Shown piece after piece: positions 15,230-22,889 of a DNA stretch of 64,000 nucleotides. Position numbers and translations under genes: made by a program. The stretch comes from Streptomyces buecherae (GTDB lineage Bacteria > Actinomycetota > Actinomycetes > Streptomycetales > Streptomycetaceae). The notes below the pieces were generated by a model, which was not told where the DNA came from, did not search any database, and saw only the letters and a list, made by a program, of their open reading frames with translations. Positions within the stretch are counted from its first letter, which is position 1, and every line of letters begins with the position of its first letter. The stretch lies in contig NZ_CP060404.1 in NCBI RefSeq assembly GCF_014295035.1, positions 4,744,501-4,808,500 on the forward strand. Reading direction: 5' to 3'.

Positions 15230-16092
15230 CGGCGACGGCGACGGACGCGCGGGGGACGGACGCGCGGGAGCTGACCGTGATGGCGCGGCCCACGGGGCTG
15301 GCGGGGCGGCTCGGCTGGGCGCTGACCGACTCCTGGACGATGACCCGGCGCGAGCTGGCCCACTGGGCCCGGCAGCCGGTGCGGCTCGTCGTGGGGCTGG
15401 TCTTCCCGGTGATGATGCTGGTGATGTTCGCGTACTTCATCGGCGGCGGCATGCACGTCGCCGGGGGAGGGGACTACAAGGAGTTCCTGTTCCCCGGGAT
15501 GCTCGCGCTGACCATGGCGTTCGGCATCGAGTCCACGATGGTGTCGGTCACCACGGACCTCAACAAGGGTGTGCTCGACCGCTTCCGGGCGATGCCGATG
15601 AGCAGGTCGGCGGTGCTCGTCGGGCGCAGCGCGGCCGACATGATCGAGTCGCTGGTCAGCGTGTTGGTGCTGCTGGTGGCGGGGCTGCTGATGGGCTGGC
15701 GCTGGCACGGCGGGTTCGCCGCCGGGCTCGCGGCGATCGGGCTGCTGCTCCTGCTGCGCTTCGCGATGCTCTGGGTGGGGATCTACCTGGGCATGGCCGC
15801 CGGGAAGCCGGAGTTGGTGCAGGCGGTGCAGATCCTGGTCTGGCCCGTCGGCTTCCTGTCCAACGCGTTCACGTCGGCCGACACCATGCCGGACTGGCTG
15901 GGCGCCATCGCGGAGTGGAACCCGATGTCCGCCACCGCGACGGCCGTCCGCGACCTGTTCGACAACCCCGGCTGGGGCGGCGACTCCTGGGCCGTGGACC
16001 ACGCGGGCCTGCTGGCCGTCGTCTGGCCGCTGGCGCTGATCGTGGTGTTCGCCCCGCTGGCCGTGCGGCGCTACCAGCGCCTCGGCGGCTGA
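15226..16092 (+). CDS. DrrB-type ABC-2 exporter permease
   Basis: The 288-residue protein is an ABC-2 permease with about six membrane segments. Examples are LVVGLVFPVMMLVMFAYFIG near 50, the segment around LFPGMLALTMAFGIES, VLVLLVAGLLMGW, IGLLLLLRFAMLWVGIYLGM, and a final VVWPLALIVVFAPLAV. The RFRAMPMSRSAVLVGR loop and the WPVGFLSNAFTSADTMPDWL element are characteristic of DrrB partners. It overlaps the ATPase gene by four bases, so the two subunits should be made together. Substrate is unknown. Confidence 0.93.
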   Translation: MTATATDARGTDARELTVMARPTGLAGRLGWALTDSWTMTRRELAHWARQPVRLVVGLVFPVMMLVMFAYFIGGGMHVAGGGDYKEFLFPGMLALTMAFGIESTMVSVTTDLNKGVLDRFRAMPMSRSAVLVGRSAADMIESLVSVLVLLVAGLLMGWRWHGGFAAGLAAIGLLLLLRFAMLWVGIYLGMAAGKPELVQAVQILVWPVGFLSNAFTSADTMPDWLGAIAEWNPMSATATAVRDLFDNPGWGGDSWAVDHAGLLAVVWPLALIVVFAPLAVRRYQRLGG

Positions 16093-16104
16093 CGCCGGCG
16101 CGGC

Positions 16105-16130
16105 CGGGCCCGGGCCTGAACCTGGGCCCG
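16105..16130 (+). terminator. Hairpin after the exporter genes
   Basis: CGGGCCCGGG and CCTGGGCCCG pair over ten bases with one G-U wobble around a CCTGAA loop, 12 bases beyond the permease stop. Confidence 0.45.
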
Positions 16131-16198
16131 ACCGCGCGGTCGGACTGTGCCGGACGGGCCGCGCCCCCGGGCGGCTCGGGGCGGCGGCGCCGGTCGGG

Positions 16199-16819
16199 TC
16201 AGGCCGCGAGGCCCCGCTTGATCGCCCGGGTGAAGCGGACCACGCGCTCGGCCTGGACGCGGGCCGCCGTGCGGGCGTTGTCGTCGACGGGCGTCTCCGG
16301 GCCGCCGACGTGCGAGGTGCCGTACGGGTTGCCGTCCACGAACTTCGACGGGTCGGTGTAGCCGGGGGCGACCAGGATGCCGCCGAAGTGGTGAATGGTG
16401 TTGTAGAGCGCGAGCAGCGTGGACTCCTGGCCGCCGTGCGTGGTGGCTGACGAGGTGAAGCCGCTGTAGACCTTGTCGGCCAGCTTGCCCTGCTGCCACA
16501 GGCCGCCGAGCGTGTCGATGAACTGCTTGAGCTGCGAGGTGACGTTGCCGTACCGGGTGGGCGAGCCGAAGATCACCGCGTCCGCCCAGATCATGTCGTC
16601 GCCGGTGGCCTCGGGGATGTCGGCGGTCGCGTCCGCGTGCGCGGCCCACGCCGGGTTGGACTCGATGGCCGCGCGCGGGGCCAGTTCGGCCGCCCGGCGC
16701 AGCCGCACCTCGGCGCCCGCCCGCTCCGCGCTGTCGGCGATCTCCTTCGCGAGTGCGTGGACCGTGCCGGTCGACGAGTAGTAGATGACGGCGACGTTCA
16801 CGGATGCGGGTGTGCTCAT
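16199..16819 (-). CDS. wrbA: NAD(P)H:quinone oxidoreductase, WrbA type
   Basis: The 206-residue flavodoxin-like protein reduces quinones by two electrons using FMN and NAD(P)H. The FMN phosphate loop is VAVIYYSSTGTVHALAKEIA at the N-terminus. The WrbA signatures ADAVIFGSPTRYGNVTSQLKQF and FTSSATTHGGQESTLLALYNT follow, then a YGTSHVGG element. GGGAG lies upstream of the ATG at 16819. It is convergent with the exporter operon and appears monocistronic. Confidence 0.92.
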   Translation of the reverse strand: MSTPASVNVAVIYYSSTGTVHALAKEIADSAERAGAEVRLRRAAELAPRAAIESNPAWAAHADATADIPEATGDDMIWADAVIFGSPTRYGNVTSQLKQFIDTLGGLWQQGKLADKVYSGFTSSATTHGGQESTLLALYNTIHHFGGILVAPGYTDPSKFVDGNPYGTSHVGGPETPVDDNARTAARVQAERVVRFTRAIKRGLAA

Positions 16820-16924
16820 GGCGCGATGCTCCCTCGGGTCTGCTCTCCCTTGCCGCGAGTAGACAATACGGGCATATCGCCGCACGAGCCCGCTGCTGCG
16901 CGCGATGGGCGACATGTGGCGGGC

Positions 16925-16978
16925 GTGTGGCTCAGGCGCGCCGGGCGTACGGCTCAGGCGCGCCCGGCGTACGGCCCA
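16925..16978. repeat. Two and a half copies of a 22-base repeat
   Basis: The unit GTRYGGCTCAGGCGCGCCSGGC occurs twice head to tail, then a partial GTACGGCC. It lies in the 297-base gene-free interval between wrbA and the nucleotidyltransferase gene, where nothing else is recognised. Confidence 0.55.
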
Positions 16979-17116
16979 CGCGTGGGGCGGGCGGGGCGGG
17001 CTCGCGACCGGCTCGCTTGTGGGGCTCGCGTACGGCCGCGCCGGGCTCGCTGTGGCGGGCGCCCACCGCGCCCGCCGCCGTGACGCCGACCCGCTGTGCC
17101 TCCCGCCGTGTCGTCG

Positions 17117-17731
17117 CTAGGTCGTCGCCAGGCGGGCGCGCCACGGGTGGGCCGGTCGGGTGCGGGCGATGGCGCGGGAGAGCCACGCCCGTTGGGGCGG
17201 GGTCAGGTGGGGCAGCGCGGCGGCGAAGTCCCGCTCGTCCTTGGGGCGCGGCGCGGCGGCCTTGTAGTAGAGCTGCGCCTCGGGGGTGAGGTACGGGACG
17301 CCGGTGGGCGTGCGGCGGCCGAGCGCCGCCAGCGGCAGCCGCACCCCGGGATCGCGCCGGGAGATCCACGTCTCACCGACCGCCTCGTCGAGCATGAGCT
17401 GAACGCGCCAGGGCTCCGCCGGCCCCGGACGACACCAGACGTCGTGGACCGGGGCGGGCAGGGATTCGCCCGGCACCCAGCGGCGCAGCGTGCCCGGCGG
17501 GTCGGCGGCCCACCACTCCCAGCCGGCCAGCGCGCGCTGCGCCGCGAGCTGGTCCCGGCGCAGCAGCAGGACGTCGATGTCGGCGTGGTCCCGGACGGCG
17601 CGCCCGGCCGCCAGCTCGATGGCGTACCCGCCGGCGATCCACCACGGCGTCGGCACGCCGGCGAACCGGCGCGCGACCTCCGCCGGTGTCTCCGGCTCCC
17701 ACGGCCCCCACGGGGTCTCGGTCCGCACCAT
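17117..17731 (-). CDS. Nucleotidyltransferase-fold protein
   Basis: The 204-residue protein has the pol-beta nucleotidyltransferase core: WWIAGGYAIELAAGR, then HADIDVLLLRRDQ, giving the DxD pair on the second strand. This resembles the aminoglycoside adenylyltransferase-like family and related amino-acid or kanamycin transferases. The later segment LTPEAQLYYKAAAPRPKDERDFAAALPHL is the usual helical tail of this group. A real antibiotic-modifying role cannot be claimed from sequence. ATG 17731 has GAGGA eight bases upstream. It is divergent from the hemC-like gene, which begins about 195 bases away. Confidence 0.82.
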   Translation of the reverse strand: MVRTETPWGPWEPETPAEVARRFAGVPTPWWIAGGYAIELAAGRAVRDHADIDVLLLRRDQLAAQRALAGWEWWAADPPGTLRRWVPGESLPAPVHDVWCRPGPAEPWRVQLMLDEAVGETWISRRDPGVRLPLAALGRRTPTGVPYLTPEAQLYYKAAAPRPKDERDFAAALPHLTPPQRAWLSRAIARTRPAHPWRARLATT

Positions 17732-17912
17732 GGCCCCATCCTCGCGCGAGCCCGGACCCGGCCCCGTACCCGAACGCGGGCCGATCCCGGCGCGGGGCTG
17801 GGCCGAGCCTCGCGCGGGGTCGGCCCGCGCGGGCGTGCGCCCCCTGCCGGCTGGGGCGAAGCCATCGGGGCCGGCCGGGGCGGCGCGGGGCGGCGCGCGG
17901 CCGGTGACGGCC

Positions 17913-17926
17913 TATCGTGGACGACA
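17913..17926 (+). promoter_or_regulatory. Candidate leaderless promoter for the hemC-like gene
   Basis: TATCGT at 17913-17918 fits a -10, and the ATG at 17926 begins seven bases later. No ribosome site is visible before that ATG. The -35 is unclear. Confidence 0.35.
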
Positions 17927-18861
17927 TGGCCGACGCTGAGCTGATCCGCATCGTTTCCCGCTCCTCGCCCATGGCGCTGGCTCAAGTGGAGCGGGTACGC
18001 GCGGAGTTGGGCGCGCTGCGGCCCGACATCCGGACCACGGTGGTGCCGGTCACGACCTCCGGCGACCGGTGGCTGGGCGACCTCGCCAAGCTCGGCGGCA
18101 AGGGGGCCTTCACCAAGGAGGTGGACGCGGCGCTGCTGGCGGGCGAGGCCGATCTGGCAGTGCACTGCGTCAAGGACGTGCCGGCCGACCGGCCGCTGCC
18201 CGCGGGCACGGTCTTCGCCGCGTACCTCAAGCGCGACGACATCCGGGACGCGCTGGTGCATCCGGACGGGCTGACCCTCGACCAGTTGCCGGCCGGCGCC
18301 CGGATCGGCACCTCGTCGGTGCGCCGGGTCGCCCAACTCGCCGTCTCGCACCCGCACCTGACCTGCGTACCGATGCGGGGCAACGCGAACCGGCGGCTGG
18401 AGAAGCTGGCCGCCGGCGACGCGGACGCGCTGCTGCTTGCCGTTTCGGGGCTGGCCCGCATCGGCCGCCCGGAGCTGGCCAGCGAGGTGCTGTCGGTCGA
18501 GACGATGTGCCCGCCGATCGGCGCCGGCGTGCTCGGGCTCCAGTGCCGGGAGGACGACGGCGCGACGATCGAGGCCGTGGCCGGCCTCGGCGACGCCGAC
18601 GCCTGGCGCGAGACCACCGCCGAGCGGATGCTCCTGCACGTCCTCCAGGGCCACTGCAACTCCCCGATCGCGGGGTACGCCAGGGCCGAGCGGGACGGGC
18701 GGCTCTCGCTGCGCGCCCGGGTCTTCACGCCGGACGGCAAGACCGTGCTCGACGCCCACGAGTGGGCCGGCCCGCTCGACCCCGCGACGCTGGGCACCTC
18801 GGTGGCCGTGGCCCTGCTCCGACAGGGCGCGCGCGAGCTGATCGACTCCATTCCGCACTGA
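17926..18861 (+). CDS. Hydroxymethylbilane synthase-like protein (HemC paralogue)
   Basis: The 311-residue protein follows the porphobilinogen deaminase fold, which joins four porphobilinogens for tetrapyrrole synthesis. Recognisable elements are IVSRSSPMALAQVE at the N-terminus, GKGAFTKEVDAALLAGEADLAVHCVKDVP, GTSSVRRVAQL, MRGNANRRLEKL, and the cofactor cysteine region LQGHCNSPIAGYA. The canonical forms are HSLKDVP and LEGGCQVPI, so this copy is divergent around the cofactor loop although the cysteine remains. No other hem gene is near, which suggests it is the second, non-operonic paralogue seen in streptomycetes. An in-frame GTG at 17917 is the other start. Confidence 0.85.
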   Translation: MADAELIRIVSRSSPMALAQVERVRAELGALRPDIRTTVVPVTTSGDRWLGDLAKLGGKGAFTKEVDAALLAGEADLAVHCVKDVPADRPLPAGTVFAAYLKRDDIRDALVHPDGLTLDQLPAGARIGTSSVRRVAQLAVSHPHLTCVPMRGNANRRLEKLAAGDADALLLAVSGLARIGRPELASEVLSVETMCPPIGAGVLGLQCREDDGATIEAVAGLGDADAWRETTAERMLLHVLQGHCNSPIAGYARAERDGRLSLRARVFTPDGKTVLDAHEWAGPLDPATLGTSVAVALLRQGARELIDSIPH

Positions 18862-18969
18862 GCCGACGCCGCCCCGGGCGGCCGGCGCGCCCCGGGCGTC
18901 TGGCATACGTCGGACGTCTGGCGTACCCGGCGCCCGTCACGCACCGGGCGGGCGGCCGGGCTCCGGCGG

Positions 18970-19710
18970 TCAGCCGGCGGGTCTGCCGCCCTCGCCGCGG
19001 AGCCGGTCGGTGTGGTGGGTGATGGCGTCGATCCGGGCCGCGAGGTCGGGGTGGTCGGCCTTGAGGTGCGGGTGGGCGTCGGTGAGCGGTGTGATCAGGT
19101 TGGCGGCGTCGTTGTCGCCGAGAGCGTCGGCGATCCGGGACTGCGGGGCGCGCGCCGGGGTGGGCAGATCGGTGAGGGCGGTGATCTGGCCCGCGAGTTG
19201 GCGCAGTTCCGCGGCGTTGGTGCGGGCCCAGGCGGTGACGGAGCGGTCGGCGGCCCGGCCCTCGCGGGTGGCCCGCACCCGCTGCTCGCCGGTGGTGCCG
19301 GGAGTGCCGGGGCGTACCCGCAGGTATCGGCGTTCGGCGGCCTGGCGGCTGGCCACGCCCAGCGGGTGGGCGAGGTCCGCCCAGCTCGACCCCGCGGCGC
19401 GGGCCGTCTCGATCAGGGCGGACTCCCATCCGGCGAGCTGTTCGCGCAGCTCGCGCAGGAGCAGGAGCGCGGCCAGCGCTTGGTCGGCGCTGGCCCGGCC
19501 GTGCTCGTGCGCCGTCCCGTCGCCGGTGGGTGTGTCGCGCTGGGCGGTGCGGACGGCTTCGTTGATCGTGTCCAGCGCCGCCGCGGCGGCGAAGAACGAG
19601 GGCGGATCGCCGGGCGCGGCGGGCTCGCGTGGTGCGGAAGGAGGGGTCACGGGAGTCCTCTCGCTGAGCGTCTCACTGGGTGTCGCGGAAAGGGACGCCG
19701 TCGGCGTCAT
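18970..19710 (-). CDS. rheA: RheA-like repressor of hsp18
   Basis: The 246-residue protein is alanine-rich with a helix-turn-helix-like stretch, LLLLRELREQLAGWESALIE followed by AGSSWADLAHPLGVASRQAAERRYLR, near 83-131. The C-terminal half is helical and ends in ARIDAITHHTDRLRGEGG. It is divergent from a small heat-shock gene, and the exact RheA operator known from S. albus (TGTCATC, five bases, GATGACA) lies between them. RheA is known there as a thermosensor that itself loses DNA binding on heating. Start choice is uncertain: ATG 19710 has a weak GGAG 13 bases away, while GTG 19650 has AGAGGA six bases upstream and would give 226 residues. Confidence 0.85.
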   Translation of the reverse strand: MTPTASLSATPSETLSERTPVTPPSAPREPAAPGDPPSFFAAAAALDTINEAVRTAQRDTPTGDGTAHEHGRASADQALAALLLLRELREQLAGWESALIETARAAGSSWADLAHPLGVASRQAAERRYLRVRPGTPGTTGEQRVRATREGRAADRSVTAWARTNAAELRQLAGQITALTDLPTPARAPQSRIADALGDNDAANLITPLTDAHPHLKADHPDLAARIDAITHHTDRLRGEGGRPAG

Positions 19711-19729
19711 CGGGTGGACGACACTCCGC

Positions 19730-19758
19730 TTGTCATCGTTTGGATGACATGTTACAAC
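19730..19758 (+). promoter_or_regulatory. hsp18 promoter with RheA operator
   Basis: The -35 TTGTCA at 19730-19735 and the -10 TACAAC at 19753-19758 are 17 bases apart. The perfect dyad TGTCATC-N5-GATGACA at 19731-19749 fills the space between them. It matches, from memory, the published RheA binding site, and its position explains repression by blocking polymerase. Confidence 0.85.
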
Positions 19759-19812
19759 GGTGTCAGCCGAAGCGCACTGGCAGTTCGTCCCAGTCCTGGA
19801 GGTGTTTCCCCG

Positions 19813-20247
19813 ATGCTGATGCGCACTGACCCCTTCCGTGAACTCGACCGACTGGCCCAGCAGTTCGCCGGTGTCTCGGGCACCTGGTCCCGGCCCTCGT
19901 CCATGCCGATGGACGCCTACGTCGAGGGCGAGACGTACGTGATCGTCTTCGACCTGCCCGGTGTCGCCAAGGACGCCATCGAGATCGACGTCGAGCGCAA
20001 CATGCTGACGGTCAAGGCCGAGCGCCGCCCCGCCGTGCGGGCGGACAACGTGCGGATGGAGCTGTCCGAGCGGCCCCTCGGCGTCTTCTCGCGCCAGTTG
20101 GTGCTGGCCGACACACTGGACACCGACCACATCTCGGCCGCGTACGAGGCGGGCGTGCTGACCCTGCGGATTCCGATCGCCGAGCGCGCCAAGCGGCGCC
20201 GGATCGAGATCGGCGGGGCGAGCGAGAACAAGGAGCTCAGCGGCTGA
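19813..20247 (+). CDS. hsp18: Small heat-shock protein Hsp18 (Hsp20/alpha-crystallin)
   Basis: The 144-residue chaperone prevents aggregation of heat-damaged proteins without ATP. The alpha-crystallin domain spans about 35-135: PMDAYVEGETYVIVFDLPGV, then ERNMLTVKAERRP, then AAYEAGVLTLRIPIAERAK, with the GVLTLRIPI strand and C-terminal IEIGG present. Length equals that of the S. albus protein as I recall it. GGAGG lies about ten bases before the ATG. Expression should be heat-induced through the divergent RheA-like repressor. Confidence 0.95.
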   Translation: MLMRTDPFRELDRLAQQFAGVSGTWSRPSSMPMDAYVEGETYVIVFDLPGVAKDAIEIDVERNMLTVKAERRPAVRADNVRMELSERPLGVFSRQLVLADTLDTDHISAAYEAGVLTLRIPIAERAKRRRIEIGGASENKELSG

Positions 20248-20394
20248 GCCCGCCCCCGTGCCGAGCGCGCGGGACCCGCGCCCGCCTCCCGGGGCCGGGC
20301 GCCTCCCGCGCGGCACGAACCCGTCGCGGTCGTCGGTCGGGGCCGCGTCCTCGCGGCCCCGCACCCCGCGCGGCAGGCCCCGCGCGGTCGCGCG

Positions 20395-20452
20395 GAGACT
20401 CCCCCTTCGCGGTTCCCCTTCGTAGCTCCCTCTTCGTAGATCCCCTTTCACC
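20395..20452. repeat. Four decayed 13-14 base repeats
   Basis: Units based on CCCCTTCGTAGCTC recur about every 13-14 bases (CCCTTCGCGGTT, CCCTTCGTAGCT, CCTCTTCGTAGAT, CCCTTTCACC) between hsp18 and the DUF2267 gene. No function is evident. Confidence 0.45.
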
Positions 20453-20455
20453 TCA

Positions 20456-20492
20456 GCGAGGGCCGGCCGGCGCTTGCCCGGTCGGCCCTCGC
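20456..20492 (+). terminator. Hairpin between hsp18 and the DUF2267 gene
   Basis: A 15-base stem, GCGAGGGCCGGCCGG with CCGGTCGGCCCTCGC (one G-U pair), encloses a seven-base loop. It may end the hsp18 transcript, or sit in the leader of the next gene, whose ATG is 38 bases further on. Confidence 0.5.
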
Positions 20493-20529
20493 GCAGTGCG
20501 ACGCCACACGACGAGAAAGGCGACCCCTC

Positions 20530-20964
20530 ATGCTTTCGCTGCGTGAACCGGCCAGTGCCCCCACCGGCATGACGTTTCACCAGATGCTGGAGAAGATCCG
20601 TTACGAGGGCGCGTACCCCACCCGGGAGCGGGCCGAGGACGTGACGCGGGCGGTGCTCGCGGCCCTGGGGCGCCAGCTCACCGGCGACGAACGCGTCGAC
20701 CTCGCCGCCTGCCTCCCCACCGAGGCCGCCACCGTCCTCACCGACGAGATCCCCGCCCTCAAGCCGCTGACCGGCTGGGCCTTCGTCAAGGACCTGTCCA
20801 CGCGCACGGGCGGCACGCTGGCCACCACCCGTTGGGACGCCGGGGCCGTCCTCTCCGTCGTCGGCCAGGTGGCCGGCCCGATCCTCCTGGGCCGCATCCT
20901 CGCGCAGCTTCCGTCCGGGTACGCGCTGCTGTTCGGCCGGGCCGAGCTGACCCAGTCCGCCTGA
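20530..20964 (+). CDS. DUF2267 protein
   Basis: The 144-residue protein has the DUF2267 signature: FHQMLEKIRYEGAYPTRERAEDVTRAVLAALGRQLTGDE at the N-terminus, followed by LAACLPTEAATVLTDEIP. A second, shorter helical half has a hydrophobic stretch, VGQVAGPILLGRILAQLPSGYALLFG. DUF2267 proteins often accompany Hsp20 genes and other stress genes, which matches the position directly after hsp18, but their biochemical role is unknown. AAAGG lies upstream of the ATG. Confidence 0.88.
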   Translation: MLSLREPASAPTGMTFHQMLEKIRYEGAYPTRERAEDVTRAVLAALGRQLTGDERVDLAACLPTEAATVLTDEIPALKPLTGWAFVKDLSTRTGGTLATTRWDAGAVLSVVGQVAGPILLGRILAQLPSGYALLFGRAELTQSA

Positions 20965-21121
20965 CCCGCGCCGCGCCCCACGCCGCATCCCGCACCGGCC
21001 GAGCCGACCGGGCCCCCGCCCGGCTCGGCCGACCGGGCGAGGCGAGGCGGGTGACGCGGGGCGGGCGATACGGGGCGAGCGCCCGTCGCCGGCCTGTCCG
21101 CCCGCCTGCCCGTCGGCCGCG

Positions 21122-21874
21122 CTACCCGGCGCTGGCCAGCGAGAGCTTGACGGCGAAGCCGAGGAAGGCGGCGCCCGCGCCGGCCGACAGGCCGGCGGTC
21201 AGCCGCTTGCGGCGGCGGAAGGTCGCCGCGAGGAACGTGCCGCTGAAGATCAGGATCGACAGGTAGGTGATGCTGAACAACTGCGCCCAGGCGCCGAGCG
21301 CGACGAACGACAGCACCGGGTGCGGGTAGTCGGGGTCGACGAACTGCACGAAGAACGAGATGAAGAACAGGATCGCCTTGGGGTTGAGCAGGCTCACCAC
21401 GAGCGCCCGCCGAAACGGCCGCTCGCCAGAGGCCCGGCCCTTCGCCACCGCCCCCTGACCGGCCCGCCCGCCGGCGGCCTCCGCGTCGGAGGAGAGCGCG
21501 GTGACGGCACCCCCGTCCGCGCCCCCGTCCGCACCGCGCGCCGCGTCCGCGAGGTCGGCCCGCTCCGCGCGCCGGTGCCACAGCGCCCAGGCGCCCCGCA
21601 GCATCCCGATCGCCAGCCAGGTCAGATAGCCCGCCCCCGCGAACTTCACGATTGTGAACGCCACCGGGCTGGCCTGCAGCAGCGAGGCGACGCCGCCCGC
21701 CGAAAGGATCATGAGCACCGTGTCGCCGCACAGCACGCCGCCGGCCGCCTGGTACGCGACGCGCGGGCCGCGGCGGGCGGCGACGGAGACCACGTAGAGC
21801 GAGTTCGGGCCCGGCAGCAGAATGATCAGCGCGAGGCCCGCGAGGTAGGTCGGAAGGTCCGTTATCCCCAGCAT
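21122..21874 (-). CDS. LysE/RhtB-family amino-acid exporter
   Basis: The 250-residue membrane protein starts with the family motif PTYLAGLALIILLPGPNSLYVVSVAARRGPRVAYQAAGG (the PGPN turn is diagnostic). Further membrane segments are around VLMILSAGGVASLL, FTIVKFAGAGYLTWLAIGMLRG, AILFFISFFVQFV, AWAQLFSITYLSILIFSGTF and the C-terminus. An alanine/glycine-rich cytoplasmic loop of about 60 residues is longer than usual. Members resembling LeuE expel leucine or other neutral amino acids; substrate here is unknown. The ATG at 21874 has no strong ribosome site. The gene is divergent from tipA. Confidence 0.88.
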   Translation of the reverse strand: MLGITDLPTYLAGLALIILLPGPNSLYVVSVAARRGPRVAYQAAGGVLCGDTVLMILSAGGVASLLQASPVAFTIVKFAGAGYLTWLAIGMLRGAWALWHRRAERADLADAARGADGGADGGAVTALSSDAEAAGGRAGQGAVAKGRASGERPFRRALVVSLLNPKAILFFISFFVQFVDPDYPHPVLSFVALGAWAQLFSITYLSILIFSGTFLAATFRRRKRLTAGLSAGAGAAFLGFAVKLSLASAG

Positions 21875-21931
21875 GGAGCGCAGGATGCCATCCGGCCCGA
21901 CCCGCGCCCAAGCCCTTTCCGCTATACGGGC

Positions 21932-21962
21932 TTGCACCTCACGCGGCGTGAGGACGCACCGT
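21932..21962 (+). promoter_or_regulatory. tipA-type promoter with 17-base palindrome
   Basis: The -35 TTGCAC (21932-21937) and -10 CACCGT (21957-21962) are 19 bases apart, as MerR-type activators require. The spacer holds a perfect dyad, CCTCACGC-G-GCGTGAGG, at 21937-21953. The layout and the GTGGACGGCG that follows resemble, from memory, the thiostrepton-inducible ptipA of S. lividans. Confidence 0.8.
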
Positions 21963-21996
21963 GGACGGCGTACCGAGAAACCGGAAGGGCGGGGTG

Positions 21997-22779
21997 ATGG
22001 GCTACACCGTGGGACAGGTCGCCGGGTTCGCCGGGGTGACGGTGCGCACGCTGCACCACTACGACGAGATCGGGCTGCTCGCGCCGAGCGCCCGCAGCCG
22101 GGCGGGCCACCGCCGCTACGCCGACGCCGATCTCGACCGGCTCCAGCGCATCCTGTTCTACCGCGAGCTCGGCTTCCCGCTCGACGAGGTGGCGGCCCTG
22201 TTGGACGACCCGGACGCCGACCCGCGGGCCCACCTGCGGCGCCAGCACGGTCTGCTGACCGCCCGGGTCGACCGGCTCCAGGCCATGGTCGCCGCTGTCG
22301 AACGCGCCATGGAGGCGAGAACACTGGGCATCGACCTGACCCCCGAGGAGAAGTTCGAGGTCTTCGGGGACCACGACCCCGACGCGCACGCGGCGGAGGT
22401 GGAGCGCCGCTGGGGCCACACGGAGGCGTACGCGCAGTCGCGGCGCAGGACCGCCGCGTACACCAAGGAGGACTGGCTGCGGATCAAGGAGGAGGAGGCG
22501 GACTGGGAGCGGCGCACCGTCGCCGTGCTGCGCGCCGGGCAACCGGCCGGGTCCCCGGCCGCGATGGACGTGGCGGAGGAGCACCGGCGGCGCGTCTGCC
22601 GCTGGTACTACGACTGCCCGTACGAGACGCACACCGCGCTCGGCGAGATGTACGTCACGGACCCGCGGTTCACCGCCACCTACGAGGCCGTCGCCCCGGG
22701 GCTCGCCCGCTACCTGCGGGACGCCATCGTGGCCAACGCGGAGCGGCACGGCGGCGACGGCGGGCGCGAGAGCGCCTAG
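21997..22779 (+). CDS. tipA: TipA-type MerR regulator with thiopeptide-binding domain
   Basis: The 260-residue protein has a MerR DNA-binding domain at 1-75 (YTVGQVAGFAGVTVRTLHHY, AGHRRYADADLDRLQRIL). A coiled-coil at about 78-108 follows, then a TipAS drug-binding domain at about 110-250 (TPEEKFEVFG, AYTKEDWLRI, YDCPYETHTALGEMYV). It aligns without gaps to S. lividans TipAL as I remember it (253 residues), with two differences at key sites. Position 214, the cysteine that traps thiostrepton, is alanine, while Cys207 is kept. Position 110, the internal start of TipAS, is a CTG leucine, not ATG. ATG 21997 has GGAAGGG upstream. Autoactivation through the preceding palindrome is expected from the family. 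Confidence 0.92.
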   Translation: MGYTVGQVAGFAGVTVRTLHHYDEIGLLAPSARSRAGHRRYADADLDRLQRILFYRELGFPLDEVAALLDDPDADPRAHLRRQHGLLTARVDRLQAMVAAVERAMEARTLGIDLTPEEKFEVFGDHDPDAHAAEVERRWGHTEAYAQSRRRTAAYTKEDWLRIKEEEADWERRTVAVLRAGQPAGSPAAMDVAEEHRRRVCRWYYDCPYETHTALGEMYVTDPRFTATYEAVAPGLARYLRDAIVANAERHGGDGGRESA

Positions 22780-22889
22780 CCGCGAACCGGGGCGGGCGCC
22801 GGCGGGCCCGGCGGCCGGCCCAGGGGCCCGGTCGGCGTCGGCCGGGCCCCGCCGGGCGGCAGCGCGCCCGGCGGCGCGGGGGCGGGCCG

